Assembly: GCF_002727185.1 (NCBI RefSeq)
Contig: NZ_NIZW01000025.1
Span: 37,675 to 101,674 of the forward strand
Source: Rhodopirellula bahusiensis
GTDB taxonomy: Bacteria; Planctomycetota; Planctomycetia; Pirellulales; Pirellulaceae
Direction of reading: 5' to 3'
Length of the DNA stretch: 64,000 nucleotides
Position 1 is the stretch's first letter; each line of letters opens with the position of its first letter. Below the pieces are notes generated by a model, which was given only the letters and a program-made list of their open reading frames with translations, had not been told where the DNA came from and did not search any database. Positions 46,792 to 55,493 of this stretch are shown in pieces. A program made the translations under genes and the position numbers.

Positions 46792-48063
46792 TCAGGCGTT
46801 TGGATTCTGTTTCTGATGCTGTTCGATCACCCGACGAGCGATTGCCAGCGATGCCGTCGCCGCGGGGCTGGGGGCGTTCAACACATGCGTCACGTTGGGC
46901 GTCGATCGAAACAAGAAGTCGTCGACCAATTCACCGTTGGCTCGCACCGCTTGGGCTCGCACGCCAGCTCGGGCGGGGATTAGGTCCGAGGCTCGCAGCT
47001 CAGGGATCAATTTTTGAAGGGCGGACACAAAGGCGGACTTTCGTAGCGAACGATTCATTTCGCCGAGGCCTTTCCGCCAATGCTTCTGGATCAATCGACG
47101 AAAGCCGCTGTACCCCAACGTTCGTTGCAAATATCGAACATCGATGTCACGCCATCGGTAACCCTCTCGAGCGAGAGCCAACACCGCATTGGGACCACAC
47201 TCGACGTTTCCATCGATCATCCGAGTGAAGTGCACACCAAGGAATGGGAACGCGGGATCCGGAACCGGGTAGATCAAATTGCGACACAAACCGCGTCTTT
47301 CAGGCCGCAGCTCATAGTATTCGCCCCGAAACGGAATGATTCGAACTTCCTCAGACGATGATTCTGTATCTGAACGGGAGGCATCGGATTCACTTTGCCG
47401 AACCAGCGTGTCGCTGTGCAGCCCCGCGCACGCAATCGCCGATCGGGCTCGGATATCAAACTTCCTGCTTGATTGATTGTGATCAACACCAGCTAATCGA
47501 ACGCCGGAGTCATCCGCGTCCAAGCGTTGGACCTGAAAACCCAATTGGACGCTGCCACCCATCTCTTCGATGCAATGCCGATAAGCGTCGCAAACCGACC
47601 GGTAATCCACGATGCCCGTTTCGGGGACCACGATCGCATCAACACCCGCAACAGAAGGCTCGAGTTGCCGTAGTTGGTCGATTGTGATCCGTCGAAATTC
47701 CACTCCGTTGAGGTCCGCTCGCTCGATGATTCGTTCCAACGAACTCAGCTCGCTAGGATCGGTTGCGACGACGACTTTTCCGCATTTTTCCCAGCGAATC
47801 CCGTGTTTTTCGCAGAATGCTTCGAGTTTGGTTTTGCCCTCCCGGCACAACAAAGCTTTCTCACTACCGGGCTGATAGTAGATCCCTGAATGGATGACAC
47901 CCGAGTTGTGCCCACTTTGGTGTTGGCCGACCCGAGCCTCTGTTTCCAGCACCGTCACACGACTCCCGGGACGGGTTTGCAACCAAGTCATCGCGGTGGC
48001 AAGGCCGACGATTCCCCCACCAATGACGGCCAAATCGCGGGCGGGGCTGAACGAGTGTTTCAT
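46792..48063 (-). CDS. lhgO: L-2-hydroxyglutarate oxidase (FAD)
   Basis: 423 residues from the ATG at 48063 (M-K-H-S-F-S-P-A-R-D-L-A-V-I-G-G-G). The dinucleotide motif G-G-G-I-V-G-L-A-T-A is at about 13-22, then the LhgO-specific Q-H-Q-S-G-H-N-S-G-V-I-H-S-G-I-Y-Y stretch, and the C-terminal N-A-P-S-P-A-A-T-A-S. It oxidises L-2-hydroxyglutarate to 2-oxoglutarate, passing electrons to the membrane quinone pool, and protects against the damaging side product. The longer reading from 48246 covers the divergent promoter and was rejected. Convergent with the COG0523 gene. Confidence 0.92.
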   Translation of the reverse strand: MKHSFSPARDLAVIGGGIVGLATAMTWLQTRPGSRVTVLETEARVGQHQSGHNSGVIHSGIYYQPGSEKALLCREGKTKLEAFCEKHGIRWEKCGKVVVATDPSELSSLERIIERADLNGVEFRRITIDQLRQLEPSVAGVDAIVVPETGIVDYRSVCDAYRHCIEEMGGSVQLGFQVQRLDADDSGVRLAGVDHNQSSRKFDIRARSAIACAGLHSDTLVRQSESDASRSDTESSSEEVRIIPFRGEYYELRPERRGLCRNLIYPVPDPAFPFLGVHFTRMIDGNVECGPNAVLALAREGYRWRDIDVRYLQRTLGYSGFRRLIQKHWRKGLGEMNRSLRKSAFVSALQKLIPELRASDLIPARAGVRAQAVRANGELVDDFLFRSTPNVTHVLNAPSPAATASLAIARRVIEQHQKQNPNA

Positions 48064-48189
48064 AAAATTTGCGGAAGACTCCCACCCAAGCTCAGTTTGA
48101 AACCTAGATTTAGAGTATCGGGTGGGGCCGCATGCACGGGCAGCATTGAATTTGGACTTGTTCGATCGTACTCCACGAAGGAGCCAAAA

Positions 48190-48225
48190 ATGAACTGGGC
48201 ACAATATGAGTTCCGCTACCTCTAA
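48190..48225 (+). CDS. Possible leader peptide before the HD-GYP gene
   Basis: The ATG at 48190 has a strong AAGGAG seven bases before it and reads eleven residues (M-N-W-A-Q-Y-E-F-R-Y-L) to TAA at 48223. It overlaps the ATG at 48206 of the HD-GYP reading, which has no ribosome site of its own, so translation of the main gene may be coupled to this small frame. Not tested; chance cannot be excluded. Confidence 0.35.
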   Translation: MNWAQYEFRYL

Positions 48226-49525
48226 CGCGAATATGAGCAAGAACACTGTTCTTGTCCCCGTTGACGATCTTCAGGTCGGTGCGATTTGTCGTACACCGAT
48301 CGAAGACGAGATTGGTCGACTGCTACTTGGTACTGGCACACGAATCACAAATGAAGTGATCGATGGCCTGCGGGAACGCGGCATCGAAGAGTTGACGGTC
48401 AATGCTGAAGAAGCCGATGGGCTGAGCAATCGTTCCAATTCCTCCGCAGTCAAAGCGAAACCGAAAAACACTCGAGACAAGGACGCGTCGCATGCTCCGG
48501 GACGAGATCCAACAAAGTGGATCAAGGGAGTGCCGTTGAAAGACGCTTTGGTCAATCGTCACCACGAGCCCATTGATCTCACTCGCCGACGAACGTTGCA
48601 AGGCCATGTCAAAATGGCTCGTAACAAGTTCGAAGAAATTCGGTTGGCATTGACCGAACAGAAGATGCAAACGGTCGAAGCGTTGTCGGACCTGTCCGGT
48701 GCCTTCGCGTCCGCGATGGTCGACGACCACGATCAAACCGTGGGCGAAGTTGTCGCCAGCAACACCGAAATGTCGCTGACCGACCGCAGCGTGAAAATGG
48801 GCGTGTTGGGCATGGCCATCGGAACGGAACTCGACTTGGATGGTCCATCCGTGTTGGAAATCGGCATGGCCGGTTTGTTGCATGACATTGGTTTGTATTC
48901 CATGGACCCCGCCTTCAGCTTGCCTGGCCGTGGTCCGTTTTCGGAAGAAGAAGGTTGGGAATACCGCAAACACCCCGTCGTCTCAGCGAACAGTCTTCGC
49001 GAAGTGTCGGACATTCCTCATTCGGTTCTGTTGGCAATCGAACAAGTCCACGAACAATACAACGGATCGGGATACCCGTTCGGATTAGAAGGCAAACGGA
49101 TTCACATCTACGCACGCATTCTGAACGTTTGCGACACCTATCTTCGTTTAACGCTGGGTACCGGTTTTCGAAAGGCACTGGTGCCTCACGACGCTTTGGG
49201 ATTCATTCTGCATCAAGCTCGCTACGGAAGCTTTGATCCACAAGTCATCCACGCGTTGTTGCGAACGAAGTCATTGTTCCCCCTTGGCAGCCGCGTCGAA
49301 CTCACCAATGGAAAATGGGCGGACGTGATTCGCCGACCGGTGGAAGGTTACGCTTGCCCCGTGTTGCAGCTTTCCGACGGTGAACGATTCGACATGTTGG
49401 AAAACCCTGAAGAAGCGGTTCAGCCGAGCTGTGATCCTCAACGCAACCAAGGCCGACTTTCAATCGAAGCGATGAAAAACATTCGTTGGAATCCTGCCGA
49501 CGAGTTGTTCTTCGACGCGGAGTGA
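48206..49525 (+). CDS. HD-GYP domain protein (putative c-di-GMP phosphodiesterase)
   Basis: 439 residues from the ATG at 48206; a second ATG at 48233 (M-S-K-N-T-V-L-V-P-V) is equally possible. The HD-GYP domain covers about 190-360: H-D at about 227-228 (L-L-H-D-I-G-L-Y), the R-K-H-P-V-V motif, H-E-Q-Y-N-G-S-G-Y-P with the G-Y-P signature at about 290, and I-L-N-V-C-D-T-Y. Such domains hydrolyse cyclic di-GMP and control motility, attachment or surface growth. The first 180 residues hold a separate, unnamed domain with a Lys-rich linker. No membrane segment, so cytoplasmic. Confidence 0.9.
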   Translation: MSSATSNANMSKNTVLVPVDDLQVGAICRTPIEDEIGRLLLGTGTRITNEVIDGLRERGIEELTVNAEEADGLSNRSNSSAVKAKPKNTRDKDASHAPGRDPTKWIKGVPLKDALVNRHHEPIDLTRRRTLQGHVKMARNKFEEIRLALTEQKMQTVEALSDLSGAFASAMVDDHDQTVGEVVASNTEMSLTDRSVKMGVLGMAIGTELDLDGPSVLEIGMAGLLHDIGLYSMDPAFSLPGRGPFSEEEGWEYRKHPVVSANSLREVSDIPHSVLLAIEQVHEQYNGSGYPFGLEGKRIHIYARILNVCDTYLRLTLGTGFRKALVPHDALGFILHQARYGSFDPQVIHALLRTKSLFPLGSRVELTNGKWADVIRRPVEGYACPVLQLSDGERFDMLENPEEAVQPSCDPQRNQGRLSIEAMKNIRWNPADELFFDAE

Positions 49526-49550
49526 TCTCGCGAAAATTTGATTTGGTCAT

Positions 49551-52046
49551 TCAGCTTGCTGAGCCCGTCATCCTGCCCGGGATGGACTGCGTGAACCACA
49601 TGCGAATGAAAGAATTAATCGAAAGGACTGCGATGATCAACCCTCCCAACATCCAAACGATCACTGCCACGTTGTGCCCCGGGGGAGAGTAGATCCAACG
49701 GATCGTCCAAGATCCGGGCGGACACCAGACTCCTTGTGCGACGCCATCCGCATTGAACACGGTGCCCGGAATCGTTTCGATCGAGCAGTCCTGCGAAATC
49801 AATTCTGCCCTCCATCCACCGTCCTGGTAAACACGCCGCGACACAAAGGTGTCGTCGATTGCTCCCGCAGACATGGCGGATGATCCCACCGCGATCAAGT
49901 CGACCTGTTCGCCTGACTCGGATGCGGTTTCTATTCGAACTGGCCATGGAACATTGGGCTCCGTGACAACTTGATTGTATGGATGGAATCGCAAGTCGGT
50001 CGTTCGCCATACATGGCTGTGACCATCCGAAGTTCGTGATCCTCCCACACCCAGCCAAGCCGCCGTTTGTTGCCAATCGATCGGATCGTCTCGATCACGA
50101 ACCGTGTTCCAAAACTGGTCAATCGCCCAGGGCCGGATGGAGACAATGCTGTTGAAGACAGCTTCCTTCTGCGTCAAATGCCAACGACCGTACCATCGCC
50201 GGCGGTCGTGAACTTCCATCGCCAACAAACGCTGCGGGTCTGACCTCGTCGCCCAATCAGCCGGGTATTCACCTTGACCCGCTGTCCGGATCCAACGACC
50301 AACTTCGGCGGTGTTTGAGGTCACATGGTCAAGCTCTTGCCAAGCCTGACGCTCCGCATTTCGATTGATCGTCGGTACTAAGTTCCAATGAGCGACCATC
50401 AAGTCACAAGCAATCAGAGCAACCCAAACCCAAGATACCGTTCGGCGAACAAAGAGAGCCTTCCAACAAAGGCCCATCGCGATGATAGTCGTGGCGATGA
50501 TCCAAGTATGAGCCACACAAGCGAGCCATCCATACCACGCAACGTCGGTTTGAAACGGTCCCCACACCGCATCGATCGGTGCCGACTTCACTGATGCCAT
50601 CGCGGACCAAACTCCGACGCTAGCGAGAACCGATGCCAATGTCACGCTTAGCCAAAACCAGGCGGCTTGCCACACTCCGTTGGCAAACACATCGTTCGGG
50701 TCAGATGATTCGCTGAGACATCGGAGGGCGCGTTGGCCCCCGAGTGCCGCCATCATCGCCAAAGCAAAGGTTCCAAACGGCAACCACTTCGCCGGATACC
50801 GAAACGCGTCGTAGCCCGGGACCCAATCGACCAACCATTGATACGGCACATGCCAAGGTCCATACCAACCCATCGCGGCCAAACTGGATCCCAACAAGAC
50901 GAAACACCACAAGCCGGTCCCGCGAAAGCGATCTTGGTAGCTTCCGCGCAAACTCAACGCCACCAAGACCAACGTTGATAAACCGAGGTATAAACTGGGA
51001 GTCCACAACGCATCGACCGGGCTGAGGTCTCCACCAAGAAACAACGGCCGGTCCCAGCGATGGTTCACCGGCCACGGAGATCCAAACAACGATGGCATCG
51101 CCAACTCCAACCATCGCCAGGGTGCAATTGAAAACGCGAACGATTGTGTTTCATTCAACTCCGACCAAACACGACCACTGTGACGAGCCCAGTTCACCGA
51201 TGCCCATATCTGAGGTGCAGCTAAGACAGTGGCCGTCGCCGCAATTCCAAACATCCGAGGTGCCCGGAGAAGCAGACTGGGCCACGCCTTTCGATCACGA
51301 AGATTTCGAATGACATCGACGATCAGCCAGAGTCCGGCAACGATTCCGACATGAAACGCTGTTTGTGGATCGCCACCCAGCACCATCATGGCCATAGCGA
51401 TCGACGGTAATTTCCAACCGCGCGCTTTTGAGTGGACCAAAGGCACCAGAGCAAACGGCAACCACGCCGCACCAACCAGAAAAGGTGGATTGGTTGCGAG
51501 AAACAAAACGCTTCCCGACAGCGGATAGGCCAGCGACGCGATCGTCGAGCACGCAGGTTTGCATCCGAGATACCGAGCCGCCCAATACGCCGATAACGAA
51601 GCCAGAATCAAATGCAACGTCACATACCAAGCCAGTGCTAACGATGCGTCTTCAGACAGATCGTTGGGCGATGCTGTTTCGTTCGTGGAACGATCTACCA
51701 GCAACGGTATCGAATAGATCAAATGCCGAACCGGATAGTAGACCGCCGTCGTGGTCTCACCTGCCAATGGCATCCCAGTTTGATCGAGCGGGTTCCACAT
51801 CGCTGACCAGAAAAACGTCAGCGGTCGCTCGGCGCATCGCTCGCCGACGTATTGATACAGCGGCGTGTAGAAATGGCTGACGTCACGAAACGCCAAACGA
51901 TCGCGGCCCGACAATACCGAGGCCATCAACACCACGATGCAAAGCGGACCGATGAGTGGCCCGATCAATCTCGACCAATGAGAATCGGTCGAATCAACCT
52001 TGAGGGATGATGCCGCTTCGCGATTGATTGCGGAGGGCTTCGGCAC
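49551..52046 (-). CDS. YfhO-like large membrane protein
   Basis: 831 residues with about twelve transmembrane helices and two long loops. The D-R-L-A-F-R-D-V-S-H-F-Y stretch followed by L-T-F-F-W-S-A-M-W-N-P at the first external loop and A-G-E-T-T-T-A-V-Y-Y-P match the YfhO family, which adds sugar to cell-wall or lipid polymers in other bacteria. The C-terminal ~150 residues form a soluble domain and then a last helix. The start is a GTG at 52046, giving a 53-base overlap with the upstream lipoprotein gene; no later ATG leaves the first helix intact. Confidence 0.8.
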   Translation of the reverse strand: MPKPSAINREAASSLKVDSTDSHWSRLIGPLIGPLCIVVLMASVLSGRDRLAFRDVSHFYTPLYQYVGERCAERPLTFFWSAMWNPLDQTGMPLAGETTTAVYYPVRHLIYSIPLLVDRSTNETASPNDLSEDASLALAWYVTLHLILASLSAYWAARYLGCKPACSTIASLAYPLSGSVLFLATNPPFLVGAAWLPFALVPLVHSKARGWKLPSIAMAMMVLGGDPQTAFHVGIVAGLWLIVDVIRNLRDRKAWPSLLLRAPRMFGIAATATVLAAPQIWASVNWARHSGRVWSELNETQSFAFSIAPWRWLELAMPSLFGSPWPVNHRWDRPLFLGGDLSPVDALWTPSLYLGLSTLVLVALSLRGSYQDRFRGTGLWCFVLLGSSLAAMGWYGPWHVPYQWLVDWVPGYDAFRYPAKWLPFGTFALAMMAALGGQRALRCLSESSDPNDVFANGVWQAAWFWLSVTLASVLASVGVWSAMASVKSAPIDAVWGPFQTDVAWYGWLACVAHTWIIATTIIAMGLCWKALFVRRTVSWVWVALIACDLMVAHWNLVPTINRNAERQAWQELDHVTSNTAEVGRWIRTAGQGEYPADWATRSDPQRLLAMEVHDRRRWYGRWHLTQKEAVFNSIVSIRPWAIDQFWNTVRDRDDPIDWQQTAAWLGVGGSRTSDGHSHVWRTTDLRFHPYNQVVTEPNVPWPVRIETASESGEQVDLIAVGSSAMSAGAIDDTFVSRRVYQDGGWRAELISQDCSIETIPGTVFNADGVAQGVWCPPGSWTIRWIYSPPGHNVAVIVWMLGGLIIAVLSINSFIRMWFTQSIPGRMTGSAS

Positions 52047-52434
52047 GATTCAAGACATCCTCGGAGGGTTCGATCACTTGAGGCACCAATTCGATATCGA
52101 TGATCCGCTCATCGCGAATTTCACCGGGCCAAAGCGTTTCGCTCACGAAGTCCAAAACTGGCAATTGGTACCATGGCGGTTTGATCTTGCGCAGAACAGT
52201 CTCTGTTCGAAAGCCCTCGCGTTCGATGCGAACCTCACGCGTGCCATAGTATTCAAAATTGGTGGCCGCTGGAGAGGTTCCAATCAATTGGTTGTCGATC
52301 GAGACCGTTGCACCTGGAGGACTGGTCCGCACCGTCATTCGTCGACGCACGCATCCGGTGCTGAGGACGAACAACATCGCGATCGCCACCAGAGTTTTCG
52401 CGTGGGAACAGAAAGATTGGATACGGGTGGCCAA
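51994..52434 (-). CDS. PEGA-domain lipoprotein
   Basis: 146 residues. The signal ends in a lipobox (L-S-T-G-C at about 24-28), so the protein is lipid-anchored. A PEGA domain follows (V-R-T-S-P-P-G-A-T-V-S-I-D-N-Q-L-I-G-T-S-P). The C-terminal 70 residues are polar. PEGA domains are small surface-exposed beta folds of unclear role. The gene overlaps the start of the YfhO-like gene, so both are one transcript and possibly act together at the membrane. Confidence 0.82.
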   Translation of the reverse strand: MATRIQSFCSHAKTLVAIAMLFVLSTGCVRRRMTVRTSPPGATVSIDNQLIGTSPAATNFEYYGTREVRIEREGFRTETVLRKIKPPWYQLPVLDFVSETLWPGEIRDERIIDIELVPQVIEPSEDVLNRAEALRNQSRSGIIPQG

Positions 52435-52574
52435 AGCGTGAAACTCAGCAGTTCCAGAATGCGGTCAGGAAACCAACCATTTGCCGGTCAGTCCAATCGA
52501 ACGAAAGGGCGACAACGCGAAGCAGATCAGTCGGATGCTTTGGAACTATCAATTGCCGCGGCGATCCGGCTAGA

Positions 52575-53453
52575 TCAGTTTTCTGGAATCCAAAGTCTCT
52601 GGGCCGTGGGTGAATCCGCGGACAGCTCATTTCGCCGTCGAGCTTTGATCCGAACGTAGGGTGGAACGAAACGAGCTCGCTCGGCAAAGCTGCCCGGTTC
52701 GGCATCTCGTTTGGCATGCATCGGTTCGGCCATGTCCTCGATCACGAACCCGGATCGGCACATGCCGCCGATCAATTCTTCCCACCGATGCAGGAACTCC
52801 ACCGCACCGGGTTCTCTCAATCGAGCGGCGACCGGATTGGCGGGAGGCGGCGGAACGGGTGTGTTGGGGCCAGACTTCACGGACAATCCACTGCGGTAGT
52901 ACGCATGTTCCACCGTGTATCGGGGCGAACCGTTCGAGGCTGCACGGGGTTGGGTCGACGTTTGCAGGCTCGCCGGCGATTTGTGCTGGCTGATATAAAT
53001 GCCGCCGCCGCGAATCACGCGAGCGACCTGGGCGTAGACAACCATGACCGAAGGCACATAACACGTGCTGACCGGGTGAATGACGATGTCGAAATGTCCC
53101 GCGGGCAACATGGACAAATCATCCATCGATCCTTCGATCAATTCGACTTGGTGACCCCGCTGGCGAGCCGCGATGCGGTCCTGTTCCAGCATCGCGGGCG
53201 AGAGATCCACAACCGTCACGCGAGCCCCCGCGGCAGCGTACAAGCAGCTTTGTCGGCCCCCGCCCGCAGCGAGGCACAAAACTTTTTGCCCCGAAATGTT
53301 TCCGCCCAACCACCCCGCCGCGTCGACCGTCCGCAGCGGATCGGCCAATTCCTCGTCCGAAACAATCTGGCACAGCGGAGATCCGGCGGCCGTCATCCGC
53401 TGATAAGCCTTGCGATTGGCCCCTAAAATGGTCTCGCGATCGATGGTGGGCAC
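52575..53453 (-). CDS. SAM-dependent methyltransferase
   Basis: 292 residues. The SAM-binding motif I is seen as V-L-C-L-A-A-G-G-G-R-Q-S and the following acidic residue in V-T-V-V-D-L-S-P-A-M-L-E-Q-D, with H-F-D-I-V-I-H-P-V-S-T at motif IV. A class I small-molecule methyltransferase is likely, but the substrate is not visible. It stands alone, separated from the PEGA gene by 140 bases in which nothing was recognised. Confidence 0.88.
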   Translation of the reverse strand: MPTIDRETILGANRKAYQRMTAAGSPLCQIVSDEELADPLRTVDAAGWLGGNISGQKVLCLAAGGGRQSCLYAAAGARVTVVDLSPAMLEQDRIAARQRGHQVELIEGSMDDLSMLPAGHFDIVIHPVSTCYVPSVMVVYAQVARVIRGGGIYISQHKSPASLQTSTQPRAASNGSPRYTVEHAYYRSGLSVKSGPNTPVPPPPANPVAARLREPGAVEFLHRWEELIGGMCRSGFVIEDMAEPMHAKRDAEPGSFAERARFVPPYVRIKARRRNELSADSPTAQRLWIPEN

Positions 53454-53634
53454 CCCAGACGGAACGATTTCAAGCTAATTTGGGAACTTTGTGAGTTCAT
53501 CCGCCATCTGACACCTTGACAACCCGATGCACCGCTCTGGCGGCCGGCTTGTTCACACTGTACCCCTACGCATGGACGCGTCGCGTTGGTTCGATACGTT
53601 TCAAACCTCGCTTTCGCTGCAAAAGAACAGCATC

Positions 53635-54984
53635 ATGTCTCTAAAACCCGAACAGATCGATCAGCTGATCAGCGACCATTTGGATGGTCGTTTGAGCGAT
53701 GATCAATCGCAATGGCTCGCCGAGCAGTTGCGCATGGACGCTGACTTAGCCCAGCGAATCACCGATGCGGAATTCGATCGTCAAATGTTGCGATCGCTGC
53801 ACCAAAGCACAACCACCTCATCGAGCTTGCCATCCGATTTTGCATCCCGCGTTGTCGCTGCGGCACAGCAACGAGCCATCGACGATGAATTGTCGTCCGA
53901 TCACCCGCTGCGAAAACTTCCCGTTTCGGTCCCTGTCGAATCGGTGATTCCTCAATCCAGTCGCAATGCCCGACGAACTTGGGTGGCTGCGATCGCCGGA
54001 TTGGCCGCGGCAGGATTGTTGGTTGCCTCGCTGCAAAATCGTTTGAGCGATACCGATCCGAACACTCCAATTGGTGATCCTTCCACCGTGGTCGCGCAAG
54101 CCGATCCGGCCAATGTTGAAGTCGATCCAGTCAATGACTTGGATTCGCGGAGTGCTCCCGCCGTGGAAACCATCGCGGCCAATGATGGTTCGACGGAACA
54201 ATCTGCCGACGGTTTGCCCGTTGGCAACATGCTCGCTGAAGACACATCAACGACCACGAATTCGGTCGCAGACCTGGAGGCATCCACCAACAACGGACCG
54301 GACCGCCCCGAGCCAAACGCCATTGCTTCGGCAATGAATACCGAAACAACGCCCAAGCTAAACGCTGCTCCCGTCGACATGTCGGCGACCGTTGCTGCTG
54401 GTAACAACAGCGAAGTTCAGTCGCTCTCCGGTGCGGTTTTGATCTACGACGTTCAACTCAAACCAGAAGCCCGCGACCCTGGTGCACGCAACCACTTTGC
54501 GTTGAACAGTGATCCGGTTCGAAAGGCGATGACAACGGCCGGCTTGTCCACTTCAAGCAAGCAACTTGTCAACGAACGTTTGATTGAAGCAACTCGCGAA
54601 TCAGTCACCCTGAACGACAACACTCGTTATCAAATTTTGTTGTTGCGAGGTCCAGCGAAACAATTGGATCGCTTGTTCCTCGAACTGCTCGCGGACGAAG
54701 ACTCGATTGAATCCGTCGGTATGTCGATGGCGATGGGCAACGCAGTCTCCGGCATCGCTTGGCAACAAGATGAAGACGTGGCTCCTTCGAGTGCCGTTGC
54801 CTATGACTTGAATGCCAAAGACAAGCGTTCGTTGCAACGACTCGGCATGGCACTGAGTAACCGCGACTTCATGCCCGTCGAAGCCGAATCATTCACCAAC
54901 CGAATTGATTTTGCTCTGGGTTCACCCGAAGCCGCCAGCACTGGCAACGACTTCATCACCGAAGTCCTGGTCATCGTTCGCTGA
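53635..54984 (+). CDS. Anti-sigma-like membrane protein without a sigma partner nearby
   Basis: 449 residues from the ATG at 53635; the frame is open to 53527, where another start is possible. The first 110 residues are cytoplasmic and resemble the N-terminus of the anti-sigma-like fusion at 38584 (E-Q-I-D-Q-L-I-S-D-H-L-D-G-R-L-S-D-D-Q). A single membrane segment (about 123-138, A-A-I-A-G-L-A-A-A-G-L-L-V-A) follows, then a long low-complexity outer stretch rich in Asp, Asn, Ser and Thr, and a C-terminal folded domain. No sigma gene is adjacent, so its partner must be elsewhere if it is an anti-sigma factor. Confidence 0.72.
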   Translation: MSLKPEQIDQLISDHLDGRLSDDQSQWLAEQLRMDADLAQRITDAEFDRQMLRSLHQSTTTSSSLPSDFASRVVAAAQQRAIDDELSSDHPLRKLPVSVPVESVIPQSSRNARRTWVAAIAGLAAAGLLVASLQNRLSDTDPNTPIGDPSTVVAQADPANVEVDPVNDLDSRSAPAVETIAANDGSTEQSADGLPVGNMLAEDTSTTTNSVADLEASTNNGPDRPEPNAIASAMNTETTPKLNAAPVDMSATVAAGNNSEVQSLSGAVLIYDVQLKPEARDPGARNHFALNSDPVRKAMTTAGLSTSSKQLVNERLIEATRESVTLNDNTRYQILLLRGPAKQLDRLFLELLADEDSIESVGMSMAMGNAVSGIAWQQDEDVAPSSAVAYDLNAKDKRSLQRLGMALSNRDFMPVEAESFTNRIDFALGSPEAASTGNDFITEVLVIVR

Positions 54985-54992
54985 GACTCTTG

Positions 54993-55042
54993 GTTTCCAA
55001 AGCGGAAACAGCGAGACGCCTGCAGGTGCCTGTTTCAGGCGT
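54993..55042 (+). terminator. Hairpins after the anti-sigma-like gene
   Basis: GTTTCC (54993-54998) pairs with GGAAAC (55004-55009), and ACGCCTG (55016-55022) pairs with CAGGCGT (55036-55042). Both are downstream of the stop at 54984. Neither is followed by a T run, so they are probably weak or rho-assisted stops. Confidence 0.4.
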
Positions 55043-55156
55043 GAAATTTCTGGCATGAAATGTGCGACCGTGGAAAAGTCTCACGCGTCAATGTCGATGG
55101 TTTGATTCATCGGGCGCGTCACTTAATTCTCACGCTCCCACTTAGAGAGGATCATC

Positions 55157-55423
55157 ATGCCTTGGAAATCATTCGCATTGACCGCCGCGTTCGCAACCTG
55201 CTTGACCGCAATCGGATGTGACGAAGCCCAGTACGATATGTCGGTCGACAACTACAACGAAGAAGTGCAAGAAGGCCGAGAAGAGCTCAACGAAGCTCAG
55301 GTTGACGGTGCGATCTCGTCCGACGAATTGGAAGAGCTCGAAGATCAGAATGAAGAGATTCGCGAAGCAGCCGGCGAAGTCGCAGAGCAAACCGGTGACT
55401 TGATCGAAGCCAAATCGGACTGA
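55157..55423 (+). CDS. Small acidic lipoprotein
   Basis: 88 residues. The signal (F-A-L-T-A-A-F-A-T-C-L) ends in a lipobox L-T-A-I-G-C at about 16-21, and the mature part is almost pure acidic helix (E-E-V-Q-E-G-R-E-E-L-N-E-A-Q, E-E-L-E-D-Q-N-E-E-I), likely a coiled coil in the periplasm or at the outer membrane. GAGAGGAT five bases before the ATG is a good ribosome site. No family was recognised. Ends at a clear terminator. Confidence 0.78.
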   Translation: MPWKSFALTAAFATCLTAIGCDEAQYDMSVDNYNEEVQEGREELNEAQVDGAISSDELEELEDQNEEIREAAGEVAEQTGDLIEAKSD

Positions 55424-55442
55424 TTGAGAATCGACCGTTGAG

Positions 55443-55471
55443 CGACTGGTGGATCTTCTGTCCACCAGTCG
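55443..55471. terminator. Hairpin between convergent genes
   Basis: CGACTGGTGGA (55443-55453) and TCCACCAGTCG (55461-55471) form a perfect 11-base stem with a 7-base loop. The plus strand continues AAAATCTTTT, so it probably ends the lipoprotein transcript and may serve the convergent peptidase gene too. Confidence 0.8.
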
Positions 55472-55493
55472 AAAATCTTTTGGCCGAAACGAC

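Noticed and set aside
48081..48126. CCCACCC and GGGTGGG as an operator between lhgO and the HD-GYP gene
   Set aside because: Arms of seven bases with a 32-base gap in GC-rich DNA are expected by chance.
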